Of a DNA stretch of 64,000 nucleotides, positions 1 to 11,430 are shown piece after piece. This DNA is from Polytrichum commune (Eukaryota > Streptophyta > Polytrichopsida > Polytrichales > Polytrichaceae). The stretch is taken from positions 49,962,796 through 50,026,795 of the forward strand of contig OX485807.1 in the NCBI GenBank assembly GCA_950295325.1, in the 5' to 3' direction. Numbering within the stretch: position 1 is the stretch's first letter; each line of letters begins with the position of its first letter. Position numbers and translations under genes: made by a program. The notes under the pieces are model-generated. The model did no database searches and was not told where the DNA came from. It saw nothing but the letters and a program-made list of their open reading frames with translations.

Positions 1-77
1 TGAGATATACAGTAAACACGTATAGCATTGCATAATTCCAAATAATAAAGTGACATTAAACATCATATTTAGTGTAG
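1..77. mobile_element. MITE-B right end (cut by window edge)
   Basis: The last part of a small inverted-repeat element. It carries a block AGTGACATTAAACATCATAT followed by the terminal TTTAGTGTAG, the same arrangement as the right end of the complete copy at 49504-49730. The left end lies before base 1. It is non-coding. Confidence 0.6.
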
Positions 78-3000
78 TTCCCCCACAATGTCAAATTGAC
101 ACTGCAATATAATATCCTTGTAATAAAACATGTCTTCCACTAGGCTAGCTACAACTAGATGGTGTATTAACCTCCTTAGCCCACGCAATCCTCCTACAAG
201 TCCGCAAAAGTGTATTCCACTAGGCTATAACTCTATAACCAACTAGTATATTAAGCTCCTTAGCCCACGCGATTCTCCCAAAACTCCACAGGTCTCCATA
301 ACATTATGTAGCTCCTTGATTGTGTTCCACAGGATTGGGTATCGCGTGAGCATAATTACATGTTGATTCCGGGATTCTCCATCTATGTAGACTGTGTAGT
401 GTAGAGTTTTCGACAAGCAGCTATAATTCATCAAAGTTTGTATGTTTTAAAAAAAAATTGCAGCCTCTTTCTTTGGAAAGAGACCACCATCTAGGTGCTT
501 GGTAATGTTACTATGGCCCACGCAGGTCCTGCAAACTTGTTAGTCCACATGATCACCTGGCCATGATATAAAAACCATTATATAAGGGTCACAGCGGTTG
601 TTCCAGCGTCCACCAATACCTTAACTGTGGAGAAGTAGAAGCCTTGGGCCAAGGAGTGTGTACGATCCTTAGCTGGTGGTGCTGAGTAATATGTTTTAAA
701 AAGTAAGCTCGCGAGCTTGCGCGAGCGAGAGTGTATCCCAGTATCACTCAAAGCTGTGGGCGGCTTTGTGTTCATGAGGGGCGGGGGCAAGGGCGGGCGC
801 ATACCTGCTGCAGTGCCTTGATAATGCAAAGGGGAATGATTGAAGTGCAGGGAATGAGAATGAATAAAGGCAATAATAAAGGGAAGGGAGTTGGCAGGAA
901 TTAGGGCCTGAAGGGATGATGATAATGGGGAGGCGTGGAATTAGGGGGGGGGGGGGGTCATAGTGTCCTGGCCTTGAGGCTTTTAAGGGCTCCCATAATC
1001 AGCCTTAAGTAAGCAAAGGGGGAGGTGATAATTTGACTAGATTGAGCACTGTGTTACCCTTAAATGGCAGTCTTATCATGTACTCTCCGTCTCGCCTGTC
1101 CTGCTGCCCTGGATGGGATGGCCTCTTCATCGCCCCTCATCATACCTGCCACTCGCCGGCCCACTTATGGGATTTTACCACAAAAAAAAAGAATTTGGCC
1201 CATTTTTGGAAAACCTTTTTCCTGCTCCGCCTTTTTAATTTCCCCAAGAGATCAGAGAATGGTGTTGGTTTGACAAGTAGCAAAGCAACCACCTTTTGGC
1301 TCCCACACAATCAATGGACGGAGTCTGCGTTGGAGGCAGTACTCATACTACTGCATGCATATACGGAACTAGGCATGAACCTCTCTTGTGGGTTTGGGGT
1401 TGGGTGGGCTCGACTACTGCAAAGGAAAGAAAAGTAAGAAAGCAAGAAAGATAACAAATGTAATTATCTGATTACTGCTGGCTGTTGCACCAGAATAGGT
1501 ATACCAGAATGCAAGGATTGAGTGGTACTCCTGGAACGAACTGGACATGTGGGCGAGACATGTGGTGCCTTGGAAGTTGAAGTTGTGATGGATCAAAAAT
1601 GCAGATTGTCAATGTGGACTAGTTGAGACTAGCCGGAGGTGGTGAATGAAATTATCAATCTAGTTGCCAAATTTCTTAAATCCATGTGCAGGTTCGTTGG
1701 ATTGCTGGATCACCTGCTGGGGTAATGCTTCTTAATACTGTTTATCTATATCTGTAAACAGTAATTCTCACTTCGTTCATGTATATTGATTGTCAAAGGA
1801 GAAATTATACATGTGTGTTGTTATATACACTAAGGTGGCTGGGTGGAGCAGCAAGTGCTAGTAGCTGTAACTTAACTGCGGGGCATTGGAGGTCGAAGAA
1901 ACAGTGATGAGGGTGTGATAAATAAGGTGGGATATTGAGGGCAGATTGGGTAGGCCTGACAGCTGCCTGGGGACGAAAGGTAACAATTAGTCGACGGTGT
2001 CGATGCATGATTGAGGTGGGGAGTTAAAAACAGGGAGTAAAATCAAAACACGGCAGATCACGAGATGCAATCCTCATGGCTTTACATCAGTAATTGCGCA
2101 TCATGTTAAATTATTGATCAAGCCTCGTCAATGCGGGCGGACCGGGCCAACCTGTTACTTGCATTTGTTTAAGAAAGATCATAGTAGTAACACCAATTAC
2201 TTAGCTGGCTGAGGCTAAGTTAGTAGGCCGGGGGGGCTTCTTCAATCGCCGTAACTGATCCAGTCCGCCTCATGACCAGTAGTACAGATTATAACTCGCA
2301 CCCAGGTGAATGGCTTGCTCTTAAATTGCATTGGGTTATAGTGCTGATGATGCACCGGTGGAATCTATACAGGTTGCGGGACGGAGACCGGCGAATGTTC
2401 GTTGAATGAAAACTGCAAGTCTCACTCACGGTTCACCAGCTCTCCCCCAGTTATCAAGGGCTAAAGGAGAGGGAATCATCAGGACATGGAATTTTACAAT
2501 GTCTTCATCTTGTAATGCCCTGTAATAATGCTGATGATCATTATGTGAACGGGTTTCTGGGCTTCACTAGTTCTGTAACTGCAAATTCTATCCAGATTAA
2601 AACTCTATAATGTAAGAAATAATTGTGATGAACTGGGCACTAGCTAATTACTGGCCAAGAAATCCCCTCTATCTAATTTACCTTATCCATCCAATCACAA
2701 GTTGAATGCAACTGCACGCAGTACAACACTGATTCACCCAGGTTGATTAAGATTAGGTGGTACATGCATGTCACTTTTTACTGGCAGTTGATATAATTTG
2801 AGTAAACGAAGCATTGAGTGTTACTAGCCAAGTTATAGTAGCTAGGGTAAAAGCCGATGATTCATGAGACGACAGACCTCAAGAGAACTAATATATGTAT
2901 GTGTATATATATATACATACGCACTAGATGTACAATATTGGGCTTGTACTAGAACGCGCATAGTGTTAAGTTCTTGCAGTTGTTGTAGATGGTTCTCAGT

Positions 3001-6000
3001 GATGACAGTCTAGGCAGCTGCAAGATCTGTCTGATAGTAGCTACATGAGTAAATTTGGGTAGGAACGGCAAACTTATAATTACCGTAATAATAATATTGA
3101 TGACGCTAGCCTGTGGTTGAGTTTTGAAATTACCTTCATGCTCCTTTGAGGCTGCTAATTGCGCGTAAGCAGCATGTGGAGGGAGGGTCCAGCAGGTGAA
3201 AGTGATGCATGTGACAGTGGATAGTTTTGTGATAAATAGCTGGAAAGACACAAAATCTTTTCTGCGCAACATTTATTCGGCTGAATCTGTGTAATATGTA
3301 TGCTTCACACCAGAGAAGATCGGAAATAGATTAGGGATGTGAACCCTGGTGTAAATGAAAAGTTCGGTGGGGCAGATGCAGGTACGAATTAGCTTGCAAA
3401 CTTTTGAGATTTAGCTTGATGTTAATTAATTTTAACATGCCTTAAGGTAGCAGAACCAGCCTGTTGGCATCTAGTGCTTAAGGATAGAATATTCTGGATT
3501 CATATATACCGATGATTTTGGAACAGGAATTCGTCATTCGTAAATTCGTGAACAGGGACATTCAACGTGAAAGGTGATCATGAATACTTTTCAACACCAC
3601 GAATAAGTTGACGTCAACAAACAAGGGGTGATCCACTCGAGCCTGGGCACTCATGCCTCTCATTCTCAACCCATTATTGGCTCATGTGCCGCCACCATGT
3701 CGACAGCCGGCTCAGAAACCGAGAGAGCAGCAAGCAAGCACTTTACAAGTGGATGCTATGAGTTGGGTTATATATCTTGAAAATTCAATCTTAACTTTGG
3801 CTTAACCTGGGAATGACGTTAACACTACGAAGTTGGCGACAGTCTGAGTTTCCGGGTAATTGTCGCCGGATGCATCCAGCTCGAGATGGGTCAACGTTGT
3901 TATTGCCATGAATGGGATTCATTTATCTCCACTGAACTCGAGGTGATGCGCTGATCTGTGTCTCAGATGCAGGACGGATGGGTCATTACAATGAGATCGA
4001 CCCAAGATTAAGGATTGAGGTCGCAGAGGTGGGGGTAACTCATCAGCTTCGTGATTCTGGTGATTCTCTGGTCATGCTCAGACAGTGTCGATGGAGAAAG
4101 ACATAATCAGAGGCTTGATATCTGTCGGAGATTTGTCACCAGAGGCATCAAAGACCTCTTTATCAAGGCAGAAGTTTTACAGTATGATCTGAGTGGGTTG
4201 TGCTCCGTTGGAAACACGCAAACCGCTAAACCATGCTGATGCTAGGTGCCAGTAATCAAGTATGGTGATCAATGCACAACCCGGCATGGCCGGCCTGATC
4301 AATCAAATAGGGTACACTTATACGGATCATCCAACTCGATGGACTAGTTGCTAGTCGTCAGTACTAGTAGTTCGGCATCAGTGTCGACTGATGATGCTCT
4401 TATTGATCCTCGTCTGTGTCGACGTCGACCATCCGCCAGTATATATGTGTATATATATATATATATTTCTGTCTGTAGGGTGATCTGAAGAATCATGCGA
4501 CCAGGTGAAAAAATAACAGCCTTATCCGAATTAGGCTGCGACATTGCGCATGCCGAAGTAGAGCGGCAAAGGTATACTAGCCTTCTTGAGGTGTGAAGGA
4601 GACTACTGGCTTAGGGGCAAGAACATGCATTTAAGTTTTACCAGAAATCTCACATCATGACTAGATTCTGGAACACCTGTCAGCGTGAGCACGATTTTGC
4701 CAGTACTGGTCTGATGTAGAAGCCCTGTGCGTATAATTAACTCCTCGCACTGGATAGTACCATTATCAACGCAGCAAGGCGTATTACCTGCAGAAGTTTA
4801 CAAGATCAAGATCTAGGATGTCTATTTACACCCCCCAGAGCGATCATAGTGTCTGTAAGGTTCTGAGCAGGACAACTTAACTAGATCAGCAGCATACCGT
4901 TTCTGACAATCTCCATCTATCAACCTGCACTGTAACTACTCTAGTGCTCCTCCAACACTTGAGACAGATATTCATGTAGCCTTTGTGATCAAGCCCCAGG
5001 GCAGAGTTGTTCCCAGGTTGCAAAATCCCTAGATTCTGCCACCTGCAGGTGTGCAAGCTTCTCGAACTATGGAAAGTTACATACATACTAATAGATCGAT
5101 GATGGTGTACTTCAGGCTGCCGCAGATTAAAAGTTCGAATATGCATGATTGAAGGCATTATTTGTCGGGGTCTACATTAGGAGTAATTTCATATTACTCG
5201 GTGAATCTACTACCTTCGAAGGATGATCTAACACGATGGTTGTGATCAAGAAAAAGTAATATTCCGCCATGAGCAATTTTAAGTTGTATTAGCAGGTGTT
5301 CTCTGCAGGTTGAATCTAATTTAATGCTCTAGTAACTTGGTTCTGGGTCACAAACACCGACTCATGAAATATCTCACACACATGCATATCGAGGTTTTCC
5401 CTAAAACTTACACCTGAAATATTCTAGCTTAATTAGTTTGTACCATCGATCCACCTTCACATGACTCAACGAATGCAACCACTTGAAGAAGTACTGCATG
5501 AAGAGTAAGTTGTGGAGGTGCAGGTTGCTAATAGCTCTGATTCTGCATGCAGCTGCAAGAGATGATGAGTGTAAAATTAGGCGCCCAATTGACATATGAT
5601 GTGATAGCGTTTTTTGAGGAGAAACATCGATCAAAGTGCCGATGTCGCACTCTACTGCTGGATAACTAGAAGTCGCATGCATCATGCACCTTGAGCTACC
5701 GACCAGGTAAATGAACCAGGTGTATGGTGATGATGATGATGATGATGATGATCTAAAGCTGAGTACCTTAATTACTGATGAAAGTCTACCAATTTAGCGC
5801 TGCCTACAATGCCTGCTGATGATCTCTAGCTAGCAAGAACTTAGAAGAATCTGAGGGTGACTGACGGAAGCAGGAAACCCTCCAAAAATGAGGTCAAAAC
5901 TGTCGATCGAGCTGCTGCAATGTTAACCCCAGCTAGCTAGTCCGCCCGGAATGATATTAATTTGATATTGTGAATGTCCAAATCCTCATCCTCATCCTCC

Positions 6001-6012
6001 TGATGATCCTCC
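78..6012. other. Intergenic, no gene recognised
   Basis: No open frame here resembles a known family, and I saw no match to the dispersed families found later in the window. It holds a pure G run of 14 at 944-957, an AT-rich palindromic stretch around 2895-2925, a TA microsatellite near 4440-4466 and a GAT microsatellite at 5728-5752. The part next to 6013 would carry the 3' UTR of the GRAS gene, but no poly(A) site is assigned. Confidence 0.5.
5728..5752. repeat. (GAT)n microsatellite
   Basis: About eight GAT/TGA units, roughly 260 bp beyond the GRAS stop codon. A second GAT tract lies just 5' of the same gene at 8658-8690. Confidence 0.9.
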
Positions 6013-8567
6013 TTACATGGAGCTCATGTGCCAGGAAGACACAGCGAAAAGCGGGTCATCTTGCCACCCAAGCTGCAAGCACCCATCCTCCTCCTGCACA
6101 AGCCGGTACCCATCCGACGGGTAATGCAACCGCAGCAACAGCCTCGCTTGCGACAACGCATACGAGCTTGTGGGCCGGAGCTCGAACCCCGCCCGCTGCA
6201 TGAAGCGCTTCCATGTGTGGAAGCGCTGGTGACGGATGACCCGTTCCGAGCCGTCACAAGCGATGATGTTGACAATCTCCATACGGTAGCAGGCTTGCTC
6301 CACCTTAACCCTCTCAGGGCTGGCAGGGGGTAGTGTGGCCTCCAGGGTGTCGAAGAGCGTGGAGTAGTGACGAAGCGCCTCCTTGAATCTGTCCATGAAG
6401 TTGATCTGGTTGTGACTTGCCTCTCGCTCTGCGAGGGTCACCACTTTGGGTGTGAGTGTGAGCAACATGCTGAGGAACGAGGTGAGTGACTCGGAGCCGC
6501 TGGCCAGTAGCCTGTGAAGCTCCAGCATGCAGTTCACGGCCACAGCCTCCCCGGTGCGTAACCCTAGCATGCTGGACTGCAGGGTGTCGAGGCTGTCGAC
6601 GGCGTGCTCCAGAGGGAGAAATTCGAAGGGCAGGTGCACCGATTGCGCGAATTCGGTCAGCCGGGTGCCTGTTCTATCCAGCAGTTGACGGTCCTTGCCC
6701 ACACCGGTGATGCGGATGTGGGGTAGAGTAGTGCACGTGCTCTCGCTGCGAAGGTCGACCAATGCTTGCATGAACGGTGGCCACTGCACGCCGTGACCGA
6801 TGTCCAGGTCCACAATGTGCACGAAGTCCTCACCGATCAGCGCCTCCAGCAGGGCCTGGTTGGCGCTCAGGTGCGCGAAGCGGAGGAACGGTGTCACTTG
6901 GTTCAAGGCTAGGTAGGCTGACAGAATCTCCTCGCCGCTAGGTTCCTGCGGTAGCGCCATCTCGAACAAATCCACCTGCACACATGATTCCACACAACAA
7001 TTTATACATCCACCCCAAGATGCATGATGAGTTCCAAAACCAAAGCCCATCGGTCATAAGAATGAAGGAATCTCGCAAATCACGTGTTCCTCCGTGACAG
7101 AGTTCCGTTTCAGAAGAACTTTGACATTTTATCCTCAAGTGATCCACGGTTACCCCAATCATATCCCATCAAGTGGAAGGTCCCGATAATATGAACAAGA
7201 CGAATTAAAGCTAGACGTGCTGATACCACAATCTAAGGTTCTTCGGTGGCAAAGGTATCTAATTACAGGGACAGTACGGAAGGTTACTGGTGAGATGGTA
7301 AAAGGTCGTCGACCTGAACATGGTGGTCAACTACTGCAATGTGCACCGACAATGCGTGCGTGCGTGCGTGCAAGGGATGAGGATTCTCACTCCATGACAC
7401 ATTTAAGTGTGGTCATGAAAAGGAAACAGTTTCGGTGAACAAGAAATAATAACGGTTGAAATTCCAGCGCATGGGAACCCTCAAACAGACTGTACCCGGA
7501 GCCCTTAGATTGATTGAATGGTTATTGAGCAGCTCGTGCCCTAAAACATGCTTAAGCAAAAGAAGTTCTTCAGGAAGAACATCAACCTGGTTCTTTTTAT
7601 GGATGACGCAATCCTGGACCCGTTTCTCATTGTCGACCAATTCATAGATGACTTCTCTTGTATAGAATCCAGCTTAAGCACAAACTCTAAAGCCGATACA
7701 GACTGCCTCCCCTTGAGTTGCACGGTCATGATCAAGCCAAGGGCTAAAGTATCCCAGCAAAGCCTTACTCCTTTATGCAACAGCAAACGAACACCGAAAT
7801 GCAACAACTCGTGATTCATAAAAACAATGAAGAGATACGTTCAAAATAGCGATGGACTGTTGATTTGTTGGACTTTTCTCGAAGCATCTTCCTTTCTTCC
7901 TGAAGGTCTCTAGATCTGGAGTCTGCTTGTCACTTACTCCTTTGCGAGCTTCGGTAGTTACAATGCTTTCGGCCACTAATAATTAAACTCTAAACTGGGT
8001 TCATAGCCCTTTCAGTGCACGATCAGAGCGCAAATTTTTTTTTTGCTGATAAAGCTAAGCATTTGCACGTCACACTGGGACTCTCAAATCCCACCAACCG
8101 CATTGCAGGCTGGCAGCTGGTGAAATAGACTGCCTTCTAGGGCTTCAGGAAGAGAGAGGGTTAGATAGAGAGAAGAAAGGGAAAGTTGGCAGACCTCCAA
8201 GAATATTATTGAATATTGTCATTCTGCAGCATTGAGATTGTATCACAGTTTTTGAGAAGACACTGACCTCGGTGCCTGAAGCCCTGGAGAAGCGAATGGC
8301 AAGGGCCTCAGCGAAGAAGGAGGCAACGCGCTCGAACGAGTCCCCGGTCAAGGATATCCTTCGGCTGAGCAATCGAAGTGCGCGGTGAGCTCGGTCCCAG
8401 TCGCTTACCGAAACGGCCTGTGCGCTCTCTTGCAAGAGTTCACGCAGTTGCATGGGTCCACCCGAGGAGCTGGAATGTTCGAGGTTACCATAAGTCTGTT
8501 GGGGGCTGGAGACGTCACCGGGCTCAGTACTCGAGGCTGATGGATTTGAACCGACAGAGCCAAGCAT
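6013..8567 (-). CDS. LAS: GRAS transcription factor, LAS/Ls/MOC1 type
   Basis: Nuclear transcriptional regulator; LAS (Arabidopsis), Ls (tomato) and MOC1 (rice) are needed to start axillary meristems and so control branching and tillering. Two exons are read: 8567-8268 (100 codons) and 6975-6013 (320 codons plus TAA), joined in phase 0 at GAG/GTCAGT and TGTGCAG/GTGG. The 420-aa product is close to the roughly 440 aa of MOC1 and LAS. In order: a short Ser-rich N-terminus starting ML-S (as family members do); leucine heptad region I (about 41-98, starting LRELLQESA); VHIVDLD (152-158) in the VHIID region with HGVQWPP; leucine heptad region II (about 165-235); a PFYRE-type region around 330-363; and a SAW region ending AVSSWHMSS. 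The run LLRLHYPSDGY near the C-terminus is what points to the LAS clade. The intron is the odd feature, since most GRAS genes lack one. Family assignment is firm; orthology is inferred. Confidence 0.9.
6976..8267 (-). other. GRAS gene intron (1292 bp)
   Basis: Bounded by donor GAG/GTCAGT and acceptor TGTGCAG/GTGG on the minus strand. Reading through it meets in-frame stops on the exon 1 side, while the GRAS homology continues exactly at the acceptor. No nested gene or transposon was recognised. A short CGTG-type tract is at 7355-7370. Confidence 0.85.
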
Positions 8568-8656
8568 TTCATGAAGGAGGGCTGCAAAGAAGAATTAGTA
8601 GCGAAGATGACAGGCAGTCCACGAGTATTACTTACTGCAGGATCAAATTTTAGACT

Positions 8657-8691
<35 letters not shown>

Positions 8692-8800
8692 GGGGGTAGA
8701 AGTAGTAATGACCACACCCAAATTGGGGCTTGAACGATAATCCTCCTTCTTCGTCTACCCCGCTCCGACCTCGGTGAGGTGTGTCGACATCGGCGCTCAA
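8405..8800 (-). promoter_or_regulatory. Out-of-frame upstream ORF overlapping the GRAS start
   Basis: An open frame of 131 codons begins 233 bases upstream of the GRAS ATG and runs over it in another frame; its internal ATG (8572-8570) overlaps the GRAS start as ATGAAATG. The frame is mostly poly-Ser from the GAT tract and resembles no protein, so I do not call it a gene. If transcription starts upstream of 8800, this frame would be expected to reduce initiation at the GRAS ATG. The transcript start is unknown. Confidence 0.35.
8658..8690. repeat. (GAT)n microsatellite in GRAS 5' region
   Basis: Eleven GAT/TGA units, about 90 bp upstream of the GRAS start codon, probably within its 5' UTR or core promoter. 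Length variation here could affect expression; that is inference. Confidence 0.9.
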
Positions 8801-10230
8801 TTGGCACCTCTATTTCTATCCTACCCAGTGATTCCTGCCAACAATCTGTAGTCACCAGCTTCACCTCACCACACTTGCTCAGAAAACTGCTCCGGTGGCA
8901 CCATTGTCGTGTCAACCTTGAACTTGAACTTAACCCTCGTGCTGCAAGCGCACGTCGCTTGCCCCGATTCTTCGCTGTCTTTTGGTGGTGCGTGCATATA
9001 TTGTCCAAGGTCTCGGAAGCGACTTGTATCCTTGACGTTGAGCAGTAGTGTGGGCAAACAGGTTGCATGGATGAAGCTCAAGTGCTCACCGACACCGGTG
9101 GTTCTAACTTCTTCGGTGGTTCTTCCTCTTCCGTGTGACGGACTGACTTCCTTGCTTGCTTGCTTCCTTCCTTCCTTCTCACTGTGGACCCTGCTGCAGT
9201 GAGGGAGGTTCAACGAGGGTTCAAGGTAAACAGTGTCGTCGCCAGCGCCTGTCTGCGAGATAATACAGAAAACTATGTGGTTCACATTCCACCCACAGAA
9301 GAAGAATAATATAATGAGATAAAATCTGCTTCTTCTCGTTCTTCTTTCAAGCCCCTATGAGTTCTTCAGACTGTTGAGTTCCGTTCTTGCACCACCACTT
9401 TTTTTTCTTCTTCTTGTTCTTCTTGTTCTTCTGCTTTCCAGTGTCTGAGAAATCAATCACCGCATTCCAGATACAGTAGGTGGTGTCACCATGGATTTTG
9501 CAACTATCGATGCAGCGTTTCCGCAAAGCAGGAGAGGAGATGCATCTAACAAGTGATGAATTTCGGATCATGCAGCTTCGTGGCTCCAGATCGGTGTGCC
9601 GTCGGTGGGTGTGCACATCTAGAAAGAAAAATAGATAAAATAGAAAAGAACTAGGGGAAAAAGAAAAGAAAAAAAGAAACGCCCAATGAGTCGTCGAGTA
9701 GTAATTGGGTTGATCAAAGCTGGGCAACAACAGGGTTTCAAGCTACGGGGTTTCAACCAAATGAGTGCAAGGACACTTGTGACGTACTACCCTATTGGTG
9801 CCCAGTACGATGAGTCAGGAAATGACGCACACCTGTGTGGGGTAACGAGAACCCTGTCAATGTGATTGCGCCACTGGGTTGCATGTGCCAACTCTGAATC
9901 GGCGTCGACTTAACTCAAATAAGGGTTTCGCCACACATGGACACCAATTCGACACTTGGTAGAAAAGAGAAAGAGAGATGAGGAGCGAGACTCAGAGAGA
10001 GAGAGAGAGTTGTCTGCTACTGTGTTCGTCTGATTTAAATAATGGCAATACACACGCACTCACACATACGCGCACATACAACCAGCTTGGTCATCTCCCT
10101 CGCCAGCAGCTGCCTCTCACTGCAATAATATTCAAGGGCTTTGTCAAACTCATATCAATTGAAAGAGCTAGGTATACACTCCGAATGTGACTCGCTCTTG
10201 GGTGCACGCCAGGGCAGACCAGAAAGGAGA

Positions 10231-10264
<34 letters not shown>

Positions 10265-10379
10265 ACTTGGTTCTCAGAGCTGCTGCTTCTTCGTTTTCCT
10301 CCAATCTCTCATTGCTAACAAGTGGTGATCGCTACTCCAAGCCCGGATGCAAGTCTAACATATCTAACTTGATCAAAAT
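8801..10379. other. Upstream flank of GRAS gene
   Basis: No gene recognised. It contains short TTCC/CTTG tracts near 9150-9180, TTCT-rich tracts near 9400-9440, a GA run near 10000-10012 and an AGT microsatellite of about ten units at 10234-10264. By position it is the proximal promoter of the minus-strand GRAS gene; individual elements are not assigned. Confidence 0.5.
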
Positions 10380-11430
10380 GACACAAGGCTGTAACTGCAT
10401 GCCACGCAAATTGCTTGCCCTCCTCTCCTCTCCTCGCCTCGCCTCGCCTCGCCTCTCCCCTTCCCCCCTCCCCCCCCCTCTCCTCCCCTCCGGGAGCTTT
10501 GGGTTTGCGATTGAGTGAAGAAGGAGCTTGACCTGGTAGTTAGTAAACTACTCCCTACTGTGGTGCCTTCGGGCTGGCTGACTAGCTAGCTTATCAAAGT
10601 TTAGATGGGACACGGTCTACATCGATCACCGTGAATGAGGAACATTTCGGAGCAACAAGAAGAAGAACAACAATAACAACGACAACTCAGTCCAGGAGGA
10701 GGGCAAGCACGCCAGAAGAGTTTTTCCTTCCCGACGCCCCAATATCCATTGCTCCTCAACCCGATTGCCACTGCTCCCATAAAAATAAAAATAAACCAAA
10801 ATAAACGCCAAAATAGAATAAAATAAATAGCGCACCCACCACCACAACCCAAACCCAAGCTAACCACTCACTCACTCACTCACTCACTCCCCTTTCATCT
10901 CATCTCATCTCATCTCCTGCTCCACTGCTCCATCTTCATCTTCATCTTCATCTTCATCGGAGGCGCCCGGATTCCCATCGACCCAAACCCCTCCCACCCA
11001 CTCGCTCGCTCACTCCCTCCCTCACTCCCTCACTCACTCCCTCACTCCCTCCTGCCCAATTCTCGGCCGCCCCGACGAATTTGCTCGCTCCCTGGTTCCC
11101 GGGGGCCCCCTAAACCCACCCAGACAAACCAACAAACGCAAGCAACAAGCTGCCTGCCGAGTGGCCTCCGACGCGTGCGCCGGGCGAAAAGTCAAGTCGC
11201 TGCCTGCCTGCCTGCCTCCTCACGCACACCGAGGAAGATGAGTAGCTGCTGCTGCTACTACTACTACTCCCCCTCCTCCTCCTCCTCCTCCTCCCACCAT
11301 GGATGCTCCCCAAACCCCCCCCCCCCCCCCTTTCCCTTCCCTAGCCTGACGCCCCCCCCCCCCCTTCCTCCCCCCCTCGCTGCAGTAACAGCAGCAGCTG
11401 CTCCAGGCTTGGCCTTCCTTGGAGGCTAGC
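10380..11430. promoter_or_regulatory. GC-rich polypyrimidine block upstream of GRAS gene
   Basis: The + strand is almost wholly C and T for long stretches: CTCGC repeats at 10430-10455, ACTC repeats at 10866-10888 and about 11000-11055, CTCAT repeats near 10895-10915, CTTCAT repeats near 10930-10957, CTC repeats at 11268-11294, and C runs of 16 and 13 at 11315-11330 and 11352-11364. On the GRAS sense strand this reads as GA-rich DNA, the sequence type bound by plant BPC/GAGA factors. It could equally be the CT-rich leader of a + strand transcript (an AAG/GTAACC donor-like site sits near 11450). Function is inferred only from composition and position. Confidence 0.4.

Noticed and set aside
1033-1437. 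134-codon + strand open frame
   Set aside because: No resemblance to any protein family, low-complexity surroundings, and several alternative frames of similar length nearby; a chance frame.
6486-6710. Frames on the + strand across the GRAS exons
   Set aside because: These are shadows of the GC-rich GRAS coding strand.
8588-8641. Possible 54-bp intron 5' of the GRAS start (GTAAGT ... TTTGCAG)
   Set aside because: Shorter than usual plant introns, a multiple of three with no frame effect on the overlapping ORF, and it would not put that ORF in frame with GRAS.
11175-11429. Frame rich in Cys, Tyr, Ser and Pro runs
   Set aside because: It is the translation of microsatellites and C homopolymers in the polypyrimidine block, not a protein-coding signal.
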